Of a stretch of 48,957 nucleotides of DNA, positions 42,585 through 48,957 are shown in pieces. A model generated the notes under the pieces. That model saw nothing but the letters and a program-made list of their open reading frames with translations. It searched no databases and was not told where the DNA came from. Source of the stretch: Lachnospiraceae bacterium (GTDB lineage: Bacteria; Bacillota; Clostridia; Lachnospirales; Lachnospiraceae); NCBI GenBank assembly GCA_022767285.1, contig JALENY010000031.1, positions 1-48,957 on the forward strand. The letters are read 5' to 3'. The position numbers were made by a program, and so were the translations under genes. Each line of letters starts with the position of its first letter. Position 1 is the first letter of the stretch.

Positions 42585-43868
42585 ATGGAAAACAGGAAAA
42601 AAGACGATTATAAATTTATAAAAGAAGTAATCAAAAAAAAGCCTGTTGATAAAAAGGCGGTATTGATCAAGCTGGGTTGCACCGTAGGCAGTGCGGTATT
42701 GTTCGGATTGGTGGCAGCCTTTGTTTTTGTGCAGTTTTTGCCGATTATTGAAGAAAAAAATCAGAAGCCCGCTCAGATTGAGTTTGAGGATGATGATCCT
42801 CAGGAGATACCTGGTGCAACACCGGAGACGACGGTTTCTCCGGCGCCGGATAATAGTACCGGCAGTCAATCGGATGGTTCGGCGGACAAAACGGAGGAAT
42901 TTGGTGTTGCACAGTACAAAGATGTTTATGTAGAAATGAATGACATTGCTCAGGACGCAATGAAATCAATGGTTACAGTAACGGGAATCACCAGCAGTGA
43001 GGACTGGTTTAATATAACCACAGAAAGCACAAAGCAGTCTTCCGGACTGATTGTGGCAAATAATGGACAGGAGCTTTTTATCCTGACGGAATACCGAGCA
43101 GTGGATACGGTGGATCGGGTCATGGTGACATTTTTTGACAATACGATTGTAGATGGCCGTTATCAGAAGCATGACACCAACACCGGTCTTACGGTGGTAA
43201 AAGTGGATCTGGAAGATATGGAAGAGGATACACTCAAAAATATGACGGTTGCCGCACTGGGCAATTCCTATATTACCCGCCAGGGTGAACCTGTTATTGC
43301 AATCGGAAGTCCGATGGGGTATAGTAATTCTGTCGCAAATGGTCAGGTAACCTCTGTGACCAATAAAATTACGTCCACGGATGTGGAATATAATCTGCTG
43401 ACCACCAATATTCTGGGCAGCAGTCTGGGCAGCGGCGCTTTGATCACGCTGGATGGAGAAGTTATCGGAATTATTTCGCAGCAGTTTGCCAGCAGTGACA
43501 AGGGTGTGATCACAGGGCTTCCGATCTCGCAACTGAAGTCCATGATCGAAATTCTGTCAAATAATGGTGAGATCCCATATCTTGGTATTCAGGGACAGAC
43601 CGTTACAGCCGAGATTGCAAAGCAGACCGGTATGCCGCGAGGTGTCTATGTGAGTGTTGTAAATATGGACTCCCCTGCCATTCAGGCAGGTATCCAGAAC
43701 GCCGATATTCTGATCCGGTTCAATGGAGAAGACATTGATAACATGAATAAATATCAGGAAAAACTCAGAAAAACCCAGGTCGGTGAGGAAGTCACCCTCA
43801 CGGTTATGCGAAAAGGCGCAGAAGGCTATGTGGAATTTGAGTTTGCGGTTGTAATCGGCAATCAGTGA
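42585..43868 (+). CDS. HtrA/DegP-like membrane protein with degenerate protease site and PDZ domain
   Basis: A 427-residue protein with one N-terminal membrane helix (~27-50), a Ser/Thr/Pro-rich linker, a trypsin-like S1C domain (~115-320) and a PDZ domain (~330-420, YLGIQGQTVT ... GVYVSVVNMDSPAIQAGIQNADILIRFNGEDI). Compared with active HtrA, the His position reads LTEYRAV (usually TNxHV), the Asp position DTNTGLTVVKV (usually DLAVL), and the nucleophile region LGSSLGSGALI (usually GNSGGPLI). All three triad residues seem lost, so it is probably a pseudoprotease acting as a scaffold or sensor at the outer membrane face. AGGAACC precedes the ATG weakly. Confidence 0.85.
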   Translation: MENRKKDDYKFIKEVIKKKPVDKKAVLIKLGCTVGSAVLFGLVAAFVFVQFLPIIEEKNQKPAQIEFEDDDPQEIPGATPETTVSPAPDNSTGSQSDGSADKTEEFGVAQYKDVYVEMNDIAQDAMKSMVTVTGITSSEDWFNITTESTKQSSGLIVANNGQELFILTEYRAVDTVDRVMVTFFDNTIVDGRYQKHDTNTGLTVVKVDLEDMEEDTLKNMTVAALGNSYITRQGEPVIAIGSPMGYSNSVANGQVTSVTNKITSTDVEYNLLTTNILGSSLGSGALITLDGEVIGIISQQFASSDKGVITGLPISQLKSMIEILSNNGEIPYLGIQGQTVTAEIAKQTGMPRGVYVSVVNMDSPAIQAGIQNADILIRFNGEDIDNMNKYQEKLRKTQVGEEVTLTVMRKGAEGYVEFEFAVVIGNQ

Positions 43869-44076
43869 GCATCTCCATCCATATGTTAATTCGGAACATA
43901 ATTCACCGATATTTTGGTTCAGGACAAAAAGGATTTGCAACAAATGAATTAAAATCAGACGCGGCAGATTATAGGCAAAAGTTTGGTGCAAAAGCGGATC
44001 CAAAGCCAGCCGGAGTGACTCACGGCCGCCGAAATATCATAGCAATAAAAAGGAAGGAAAATTTGAGGATTTTAGC

Positions 44077-45021
44077 ATGAGATATATCAATGAATTTCGC
44101 GAGGGAACCCGCATAAAGGGGGTATACCTCTGCAAACATAAACAATCTGCCGTGACCAAAAACGGCAAAGCCTATGATAATGTAATATTGCAGGATAAAA
44201 CCGGTACCATCGATGCAAAAGTCTGGGACCCCAATTCACCGGGCATCGGTGAGTTTGAGGTGATGGATTATATTGATGTGGTGGGCGATGTAACTTCTTT
44301 TGCAGGAGCATTGCAAGTGAGCTTGAAACAGGCCCGTGTGGCCCGGGAGAACGAGTACAATGAGAGCGATTATCTTCCGGTGAGCAAAAACAGCACAGAG
44401 GCCATGTATCAGGATCTGCTGGGGTATATCCGCACCATCGGCAATCCTTACCTGAAGCAGCTTCTGGTGCGCTTGTTTGCGGAAAATCAGGAGCTGATTA
44501 AAAGTTTTACAAAACATTCAGCAGCGAAAACCGTACATCACAGTTTTGTGGGTGGTCTTCTGGAGCATACTCTCAGTGTAGTTCGCCTCTGCGATTTTTA
44601 TGCAAAATCATATCCGATCATCAATCGAGACTTGCTTCTTACGGCTGCTATGTGCCACGATATCGGGAAAACCAGGGAAATTTCGGAGTTCCCCATCAAT
44701 GATTACACCGATGAGGGGCAGCTTCTTGGTCATATTATGATCGGTGCTGAGATGATACACGATGAGATTAAGCAGATCCCCGGATTCCCGACCAATCTTG
44801 AGAATGAGCTGAAACACTGTATTTTGGCTCATCACGGCGAATTTGAATACGGTTCGCCGAAGAAACCGGCGCTGGTGGAGGCTGCGGCGCTGAATCTGGC
44901 TGACAATACGGATGCGCGTATGGAAACGCTGACGGAGATCTTTGAGGCAGCGGGAGATCGGACGGATTGGCTTGGCTTTAATCGGATTATGGATTCCAAT
45001 ATTCGGAAGACGATTTTGTGA
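44077..45021 (+). CDS. YhaM-like 3'-5' exoribonuclease (OB + HD domains)
   Basis: A 314-residue protein. An N-terminal OB fold (GVYLCKHKQSAVTKNGKAYDNVILQDKTGTIDAKVWD) precedes an HD domain with His in HHSFVGGLLEHTLSV, metal-binding HD in AAMCHDIGKTRE, and HHGEFEYGSPKKPA. This is the architecture of YhaM, an RNase/DNase that trims 3' ends. The start follows GAGG at 44064. The 208 bp before it hold nothing that I recognise. Confidence 0.9.
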   Translation: MRYINEFREGTRIKGVYLCKHKQSAVTKNGKAYDNVILQDKTGTIDAKVWDPNSPGIGEFEVMDYIDVVGDVTSFAGALQVSLKQARVARENEYNESDYLPVSKNSTEAMYQDLLGYIRTIGNPYLKQLLVRLFAENQELIKSFTKHSAAKTVHHSFVGGLLEHTLSVVRLCDFYAKSYPIINRDLLLTAAMCHDIGKTREISEFPINDYTDEGQLLGHIMIGAEMIHDEIKQIPGFPTNLENELKHCILAHHGEFEYGSPKKPALVEAAALNLADNTDARMETLTEIFEAAGDRTDWLGFNRIMDSNIRKTIL

Positions 45022-45120
45022 AAAATGGAAATGTTATGGTTAGGGTGCAGAGAACCGGTCTTTCGCACAGAGTGAGGCCATTTGCACAATAAAATGCTAT
45101 CAATCATATAGAGTAGAATA

Positions 45121-45162
45121 ATTCAGGCGCAATATAAAGGATGATTTGTATTGCGCCTGAAT
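45121..45162. repeat. Perfect 14-bp inverted repeat upstream of rlmD
   Basis: ATTCAGGCGCAATA and TATTGCGCCTGAAT with a 14-nt loop. No T-run follows on the + strand, but on the minus strand the arm is followed by ATTCT, so terminator function is weak either way. It ends 31 bp before the rlmD ATG. Confidence 0.8.
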
Positions 45163-45193
45163 GTTAGTTGGAATAAGAAAGCTGGAAAATAGT

Positions 45194-46582
45194 ATGGAAT
45201 ATAAGAAAAACGATATTGTTATAGTTAAAATCGAGGATATGGGACAGAACGGAGAAGGCATCGGAAAGATTGACGGGTATATCCTATTTGTCAAGGACAC
45301 GGTGATTGGAGATTTGGCGGAAGTGAAAATCATTAAGGCAAAGAAAAACTACGGTTACGGGCGCCTGATGAGTTTGATCGAGCCTTCCGCAGACCGGGTG
45401 GCAGCGGTGTGCCCTTATGCCCGTTCCTGCGGTGGCTGCCAGATTCAGGAACTGTCCTATGAAAAACAGTTGGAATTTAAACAAAATAAAGTTCTCAATC
45501 ACCTGCAGCGAATCGGCGGATTTACAGAAATTCCCATGGAACCCATTGTAGGAATGGAAAATCCATTCGGCTACAGAAACAAAGCCCAGTTTCCAATCGG
45601 AAAGAATCGGGAAGGAAAAATAATTACCGGTTTCTATGCGGGCCGTACCCACTCGATTATTGAGAACCGCCGATGTTATCTGGGCGTGGAGATAAATGAG
45701 CAGATATTAAATATCGTAATGGATCATGCAGAACGGTACAGAATCGAACCATATGATGAAGAAACCGGAAAAGGTCTGCTTCGGCATGTCCTCATCCGCT
45801 ATGGTTTTAAAACAAAAGAAATTATGGTCTGCCTCGTTGTTAACGGACGAAAGATTCCTTATTCTGACAAACTGGCAGGAAAACTGGCGCAGATCCCCGG
45901 CATGACCAGCATCACGATCAACGTGAATACCAGAAGAGATAATGTAATACTCGGCGATGAAATTCTCACACTTTGGGGACAGGATTATATCACAGACTAT
46001 ATTGGAAATGTGAAATTCCAGATTTCTCCTCTTTCCTTTTACCAGGTGAATCCTGCCCAGACAGAGAAGCTGTATGGCCTGGCGCTGGAATACGCCGGTC
46101 TGACCGGAAACGAAACCGTATGGGATCTTTACTGCGGCATCGGAACCATCTCGCTTTTCCTTGCCGGAAAAGCGAAAGAGGTTTATGGTGTGGAGATCGT
46201 CCCGGCAGCGATTGAAGACGCGAAGCGCAACGCTGCGGAAAACGGCATCTATAATGCGCATTTTTACGTTGGCAAAGCAGAAGAAGTTCTTCCGGCATAT
46301 TATGACAAGTATGAAAAAGAGCACAATGGAGAACGAGCTCATGCCGATGTGATCGTAGTAGATCCGCCTCGGAAGGGGTGCGATGAAACGCTTCTGAAAA
46401 CTATGGTGGATATGCAGCCGGATCGGATCGTGTATGTGAGCTGCGATTCTGCGACTTTGGCGCGGGATTTGAAGTATTTGTGTGAAAATGGGTATGAATT
46501 GAGACGGGTGAGGGCGGTGGATCAGTTTTCGCAGACTGTGCATGTTGAAACAGTCTGCCTTCTGTCAAGAAAATCCCAATAA
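45194..46582 (+). CDS. rlmD: 23S rRNA (uracil-C5)-methyltransferase, RlmD/RumA family
   Basis: A 462-residue RNA methyltransferase. A TRAM domain (KNDIVIVKIEDMGQNGEGIGKIDGYILFV) is followed by the iron-sulfur cysteines CPYARSCGGCQIQ, SAM motif VWDLYCGIGTISLFLAG, VVDPPRKGCD, and the catalytic Cys in VYVSCDSATLARD; the C-terminus is TVHVETVCLLSRKSQ. It makes m5U in 23S rRNA. The ATG at 45194 is preferred to 45161, which lies inside the inverted repeat. The 3' end of this gene family is a known integration site for conjugative elements in streptococci (the rum site), which fits what follows. Confidence 0.93.
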   Translation: MEYKKNDIVIVKIEDMGQNGEGIGKIDGYILFVKDTVIGDLAEVKIIKAKKNYGYGRLMSLIEPSADRVAAVCPYARSCGGCQIQELSYEKQLEFKQNKVLNHLQRIGGFTEIPMEPIVGMENPFGYRNKAQFPIGKNREGKIITGFYAGRTHSIIENRRCYLGVEINEQILNIVMDHAERYRIEPYDEETGKGLLRHVLIRYGFKTKEIMVCLVVNGRKIPYSDKLAGKLAQIPGMTSITINVNTRRDNVILGDEILTLWGQDYITDYIGNVKFQISPLSFYQVNPAQTEKLYGLALEYAGLTGNETVWDLYCGIGTISLFLAGKAKEVYGVEIVPAAIEDAKRNAAENGIYNAHFYVGKAEEVLPAYYDKYEKEHNGERAHADVIVVDPPRKGCDETLLKTMVDMQPDRIVYVSCDSATLARDLKYLCENGYELRRVRAVDQFSQTVHVETVCLLSRKSQ

Positions 46583-46626
46583 ATCAAAGGTTTCTGCGAT
46601 TTTGGAAGAAAAATAGATGTGTGTTT
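46543..46626 (+). repeat. Direct repeat A: rlmD 3' end
   Basis: Left copy of an imperfect ~85-bp repeat: the codons for ETVCLLS at the end of rlmD, the stop region, and downstream GAAGAAAAATAGATGTGTGTTT. The right copy is at 47097-47182. Confidence 0.7.
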
Positions 46627-46705
46627 CTGTTTCCGTAGAGTGATGATATAACCGGAGGTTTACCCCAGGGGATAGGCTTTGGGGAAGGAATAGGAGGATG
46701 ATGAA

Positions 46706-47158
46706 ATGAGCGAGCGTGCTATACTTGATTCTCAGCGCATGTTTGAACATGCCTGTACATTTTGTGATTGTGCAAAATTCTGTGAAGTAGAGCCTAATAA
46801 TATTGAATATAGAATGCTCTCTCATACAGTGTCTGGAATTGTAAATTCTGCATTTGCTTGTGAAGTATTTATTAAAACGTTGTTAGTTTTTCATGGTAGA
46901 ACAGTTACAGAAATAAAAGGTCATAAGTTAAAAACATTATGGGAAGAATTCAGAACGTTAGACAATGCAACAGCAGCTCTTGTTGAGGAAAGAATGCGCG
47001 AATGGTTTAATTCCACGAATGCAAATATGTTTGATGAATTACTAAGTGAATATTGCATACTATCGCTATGCAGTATAAAATCAAAGTTCAGGGGAATATT
47101 GAAACCGTTTGCCTGCTTTCAAAGAAACCTTGATTTTCTGCGGTTTGTGGGATATTAA
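46706..47158 (+). CDS. HEPN-like protein with replaced C-terminus
   Basis: A 150-residue frame. The segment VSGIVNSAFACEVFIKTLLVFHGRT ... GHKLKTLWEEF (about 42-85) is typical of a HEPN-domain family. No R-x4-H RNase motif is visible. After DELLSEYC (~114) the sequence stops looking like HEPN. The last ~20 codons run out of frame through a degraded copy of the rlmD tail, so the natural 3' end has probably been lost by recombination. AGGAGG precedes the ATG, and the gene is AT-richer than its neighbours. It may be non-functional. Confidence 0.6.
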   Translation: MSERAILDSQRMFEHACTFCDCAKFCEVEPNNIEYRMLSHTVSGIVNSAFACEVFIKTLLVFHGRTVTEIKGHKLKTLWEEFRTLDNATAALVEERMREWFNSTNANMFDELLSEYCILSLCSIKSKFRGILKPFACFQRNLDFLRFVGY

Positions 47159-47182
47159 GGAAAGAAAATAGATGTGTGTTTT
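47097..47182 (+). repeat. Direct repeat B: degraded copy of the rlmD 3' end
   Basis: In a frame different from the HEPN frame it reads VQGNIETVCLLSKKP and a stop, equal to an RlmD C-terminus, then GAAAGAAAATAGATGTGTGTTT as after rlmD. It is thus a second, diverged rlmD tail, 554 bp from the first. Confidence 0.7.
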
Positions 47183-47248
47183 CCGGTCTTTTGAATGAAA
47201 CATTTGAATATTGAAACAGTGGGGCGGTGCAAGACTCTGCTGAATAAT

Positions 47249-47313
47249 AGGCTTTTGCTAAAAGGTATCACTTTTGCGAAAATGTGTGCTACCTTCTGGC
47301 AGGAGCCTTTTTA
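47249..47313 (+). terminator. Putative terminator downstream of the rlmD/HEPN site
   Basis: A long imperfect hairpin: AGGCT near 47249 with AGCC at 47304-47307, inner AAAGGTA/TACCTT pairing, and TTTTTAT at the end. Confidence 0.55.
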
Positions 47314-47325
47314 TATAAAGATAAC

Positions 47326-47356
47326 TTGACTTATAAATCTTACTGATGTAATATTT
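47326..47356 (+). promoter_or_regulatory. Promoter with BlaI/MecI-type operator 1
   Basis: TTGACT (47326-47331), 17 bp, TAATAT (47349-47354). The spacer and -10 are covered by CTTACTGATGTAATATT, an operator of the BlaI/MecI type (TTAC-N2-TGTAA dyad; similar to the beta-lactamase operators of bacilli). Confidence 0.75.
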
Positions 47357-47397
47357 ACACAAGTGCAGCGGGTTTCAAAAATATTTTTTTGAAGCGA

Positions 47398-47418
47398 AAT
47401 CTTACGCATGTAATAAAT
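47398..47418 (+). promoter_or_regulatory. BlaI/MecI-type operator 2
   Basis: AATCTTACGCATGTAATAAA within the repeated promoter unit. A weak TTGAAG -35 (47389-47394) precedes it, and a strong AAGGAGGG with an ATG (47430) follows it. Confidence 0.7.
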
Positions 47419-47429
47419 AAAAAGGAGGG

Positions 47430-47516
47430 ATGCAGAGTAGGACAGAACAAAAGGAAAATTTTTTTGCTCCAAAATCTTACGAATGTAATATTTTGAAAGC
47501 GAGTAATGAACATTGA
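47430..47516 (+). CDS. 28-residue leader-type reading frame
   Basis: ATG with an excellent AAGGAGGG 3 nt upstream, coding MQSRTEQKENFFAPKSY... to a TGA 47 bp before the PBP gene. It has no recognisable domain. Operator 3 lies inside it, so the frame may be a leader peptide, or a remnant of a deleted gene whose start region was kept. Confidence 0.4.
   Translation: MQSRTEQKENFFAPKSYECNILKASNEH
47473..47493 (+). promoter_or_regulatory. BlaI/MecI-type operator 3
   Basis: AATCTTACGAATGTAATATT. The reverse complement has the TATTACATTCGTAAGATT form seen in bacillar beta-lactamase operators. It lies 71 bp upstream of the transpeptidase ATG. Confidence 0.75.
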
Positions 47517-47563
47517 AAATAGAATATGACCATATCAGCAAAGCAAAATGAATGGAGGTCAAT

Positions 47564-48957
47564 ATGAAGAAAGGAAAAAGCAGACATAAAAGAAAGAAAA
47601 GCAGGCTCCTATGGATTGCGATTGCTGTTATAGGAATGGCTGCGATTACTGTTGCGGTATGTGTGGCAGGAGTGTTCAAAAAGGAGGATGTGTGGAAAAC
47701 ACCAGAAGAACTTCTGGTTGAATACATGAATCACATCTCGGCACAGGAGTATGAGCAAATGTATGCGATGCTCCATATTGAGGCATCTGGCAATGTCAGT
47801 CAGGAGGATTTCATAAAACGCAATTCAGCTATTTACGAAGGTATTGAAATCCAGAATATGGCGGTCGAGATTATCGCATATGACGAAGAGCAACTGACCG
47901 TAACTTATCAGACATCTTTTGATACGGTTGCAGGAGAAATCAGCTTTGAGAATGAAGCATTTTTTCTGAAGGGCGAAGACGGGTATAAGTTGGTTTGGGA
48001 TGATTCACTGATCTTTCCGAATTTAGCTTCTACTGATAAGGTAAGAGTTTCAACGACACAGGCAAACCGGGGAGAAATTCTGGATAGGAATGGACGAGTG
48101 CTTGCTGGAAAAGGAACTGCATCTTCGGTTGGAATCGTTCCGGGAAAATTGGAGAACAGGGAGGAAGCAATCGCCAAGATTGCAGAATTACTGGAAACCA
48201 CGCCGGAAGTGATAGAGAAGAAATTGTCAGCACAGTGGGTAAAAGATGATTCTTTTGTTCCTATAAAAACGATTCCGAGAGTGGAAGAAATCGAACTGCT
48301 GAAAGTAGAACCGGACGAAGAGGTATTGAAGGAGAAAGAAAGGCACGAAAGTTTGCTGGCAATTCCCGGAGTAATGATATCTGACGTTGAAGTTCGTGAG
48401 TATCCTTTAGGTGAAGCGGCTGCACATTTGGTAGGGTATGTACAAAGCGTTACTGCAGAGGATTTAGAAGAACATGCAGGAGAGGGATATACAGCTAACA
48501 GTGTGATTGGCAGAAGCGGAATGGAAGGTCTGTTTGAAAAGGAACTGAAAGGGCAAAACGGCTGCAGGATATATATTGTGAATTCGGAAGGAAAGGAGAA
48601 AGAAGAACTTGCTTGTATTTTAGTGCAGCACGGTCAGGACATTAAGCTGACGATAGATGCCAGTTTGCAGATTGCCTTATATGAGCAGTTTAAGGAAGAC
48701 AAGAGCTGCTCTGTAGCCATGAATCCATATACCGGAGAAGTACTGGCTTTGGTCAGTACACCATCTTATGACAATAATGATTTTATCATGGGATTGTCCA
48801 GTGAGCAGTGGACAGCATTGAATGATGACGAGGATAAGCCTATGTATAATCGGTTCCGGCAAGTCTGGTGTCCCGGTTCGACATTCAAGCCAGTTACGGC
48901 TGCGGTCGGTTTGGAATCAGGAGCAATCGATCCAAATGAAGATTATGGAAATGTAGG
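47564..48957 (+). CDS. Penicillin-binding protein 2a/PBP5-like transpeptidase (3' partial)
   Basis: The frame runs off the window after 464 residues. A basic N-terminus and one membrane anchor (LLWIAIAVIGMAAITVAVCVAGV) precede a MecA_N/NTF2-like domain (TPEELLVEYMNHISAQEYEQMYAML, to ~150), a PBP dimerisation region (RGEILDRNGRVLAGKG ... NSVIGRSGMEGLFEKELKG), and the start of the transpeptidase domain with the SxxK active site in WCPGSTFKPVTA (~Ser 444). SxN and KTG lie beyond the edge. This is the domain plan of low-affinity PBPs (S. aureus MecA, enterococcal PBP5, B. subtilis PbpC). GGAGG precedes the ATG, and BlaI-type operators upstream point to beta-lactam-responsive expression. Confidence 0.9.
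   Translation, partial: MKKGKSRHKRKKSRLLWIAIAVIGMAAITVAVCVAGVFKKEDVWKTPEELLVEYMNHISAQEYEQMYAMLHIEASGNVSQEDFIKRNSAIYEGIEIQNMAVEIIAYDEEQLTVTYQTSFDTVAGEISFENEAFFLKGEDGYKLVWDDSLIFPNLASTDKVRVSTTQANRGEILDRNGRVLAGKGTASSVGIVPGKLENREEAIAKIAELLETTPEVIEKKLSAQWVKDDSFVPIKTIPRVEEIELLKVEPDEEVLKEKERHESLLAIPGVMISDVEVREYPLGEAAAHLVGYVQSVTAEDLEEHAGEGYTANSVIGRSGMEGLFEKELKGQNGCRIYIVNSEGKEKEELACILVQHGQDIKLTIDASLQIALYEQFKEDKSCSVAMNPYTGEVLALVSTPSYDNNDFIMGLSSEQWTALNDDEDKPMYNRFRQVWCPGSTFKPVTAAVGLESGAIDPNEDYGNV

Noticed and set aside
46706-47158. Active HEPN RNase toxin paired with an antitoxin
   Set aside because: No R-x4-H motif, no partner nucleotidyltransferase gene, and the C-terminus is replaced by out-of-frame rlmD sequence.

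Overview
This window looks like a chromosome segment of a low-to-mid GC Firmicute in class Clostridia, most probably a gut Lachnospiraceae (Blautia/Ruminococcus-like; genus not proven). Supporting signs are strong GGAGG-type ribosome binding sites, clostridial sigma-A promoters, an S-layer-homology surface protein, a class B sortase, a VanW-family protein, DUF4349 and DUF951 proteins, and a rubredoxin/glutamate-synthase fusion. No rRNA, tRNA or CRISPR array was seen.

Region 1 (1-5526) is a visibly AT-rich mobile/defence island. It starts with the 3' end of a coiled-coil mobilisation-type protein and a frameshifted tnpV. A restriction-modification locus follows: an N4/N6 methyltransferase with a disturbed 5' end, a divergent D12-class adenine methyltransferase, a controller (C) protein with a recognisable C-box, and a predicted PD-(D/E)XK endonuclease. 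Next comes a two-gene cassette, a DUF262 (GmrS/ParB-like) protein plus a HEPN RNase-like protein with an intact R-x4-H motif. The island stops at a 17-codon fragment of the 3' end of tuf (EF-Tu) followed by a strong terminator, so it appears to be integrated in the tuf 3' end.

Region 2 (5.8-24.7 kb) is backbone with surface and carbohydrate genes: an ANL-superfamily ligase and an XRE regulator, a 1397-residue SLH protein with a transglutaminase-like domain, an AAC(3)-family acetyltransferase, a glucose-type PTS IICBA with a RAT/terminator leader and its BglG-family antiterminator, a DUF4349 lipoprotein, trpS, an acyltransferase, a MATE transporter and an RlmI-like methyltransferase.

Region 3 (24.7-46.6 kb) is mostly housekeeping: a tetR-antiporter pair with an operator over its promoter; an aminotransferase-srtB-DUF951-sirtuin operon; rpsF-ssb-rpsR with a leader RNA; a rubredoxin/GltS fusion with a PerR-like operator; a radical SAM protein; a small membrane peptide-vanW-hypE-like-trmL run; a mutS2-response regulator-histidine kinase operon; an HtrA-like protein whose catalytic triad is degenerate; a YhaM-like nuclease; and rlmD.

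Region 4 (46.5 kb to the end) is a second accessory site at the 3' end of rlmD. An imperfect copy of the rlmD tail lies about 550 bp downstream, and a HEPN-like gene between the two copies seems to have lost its own 3' end. Beyond it, three BlaI/MecI-type operators precede a PBP2a/PBP5-like transpeptidase that runs off the window. The window therefore shows two insertion sites at conserved housekeeping 3' ends (tuf and rlmD), both carrying HEPN genes, with beta-lactam-responsive cell-wall functions next to the second.
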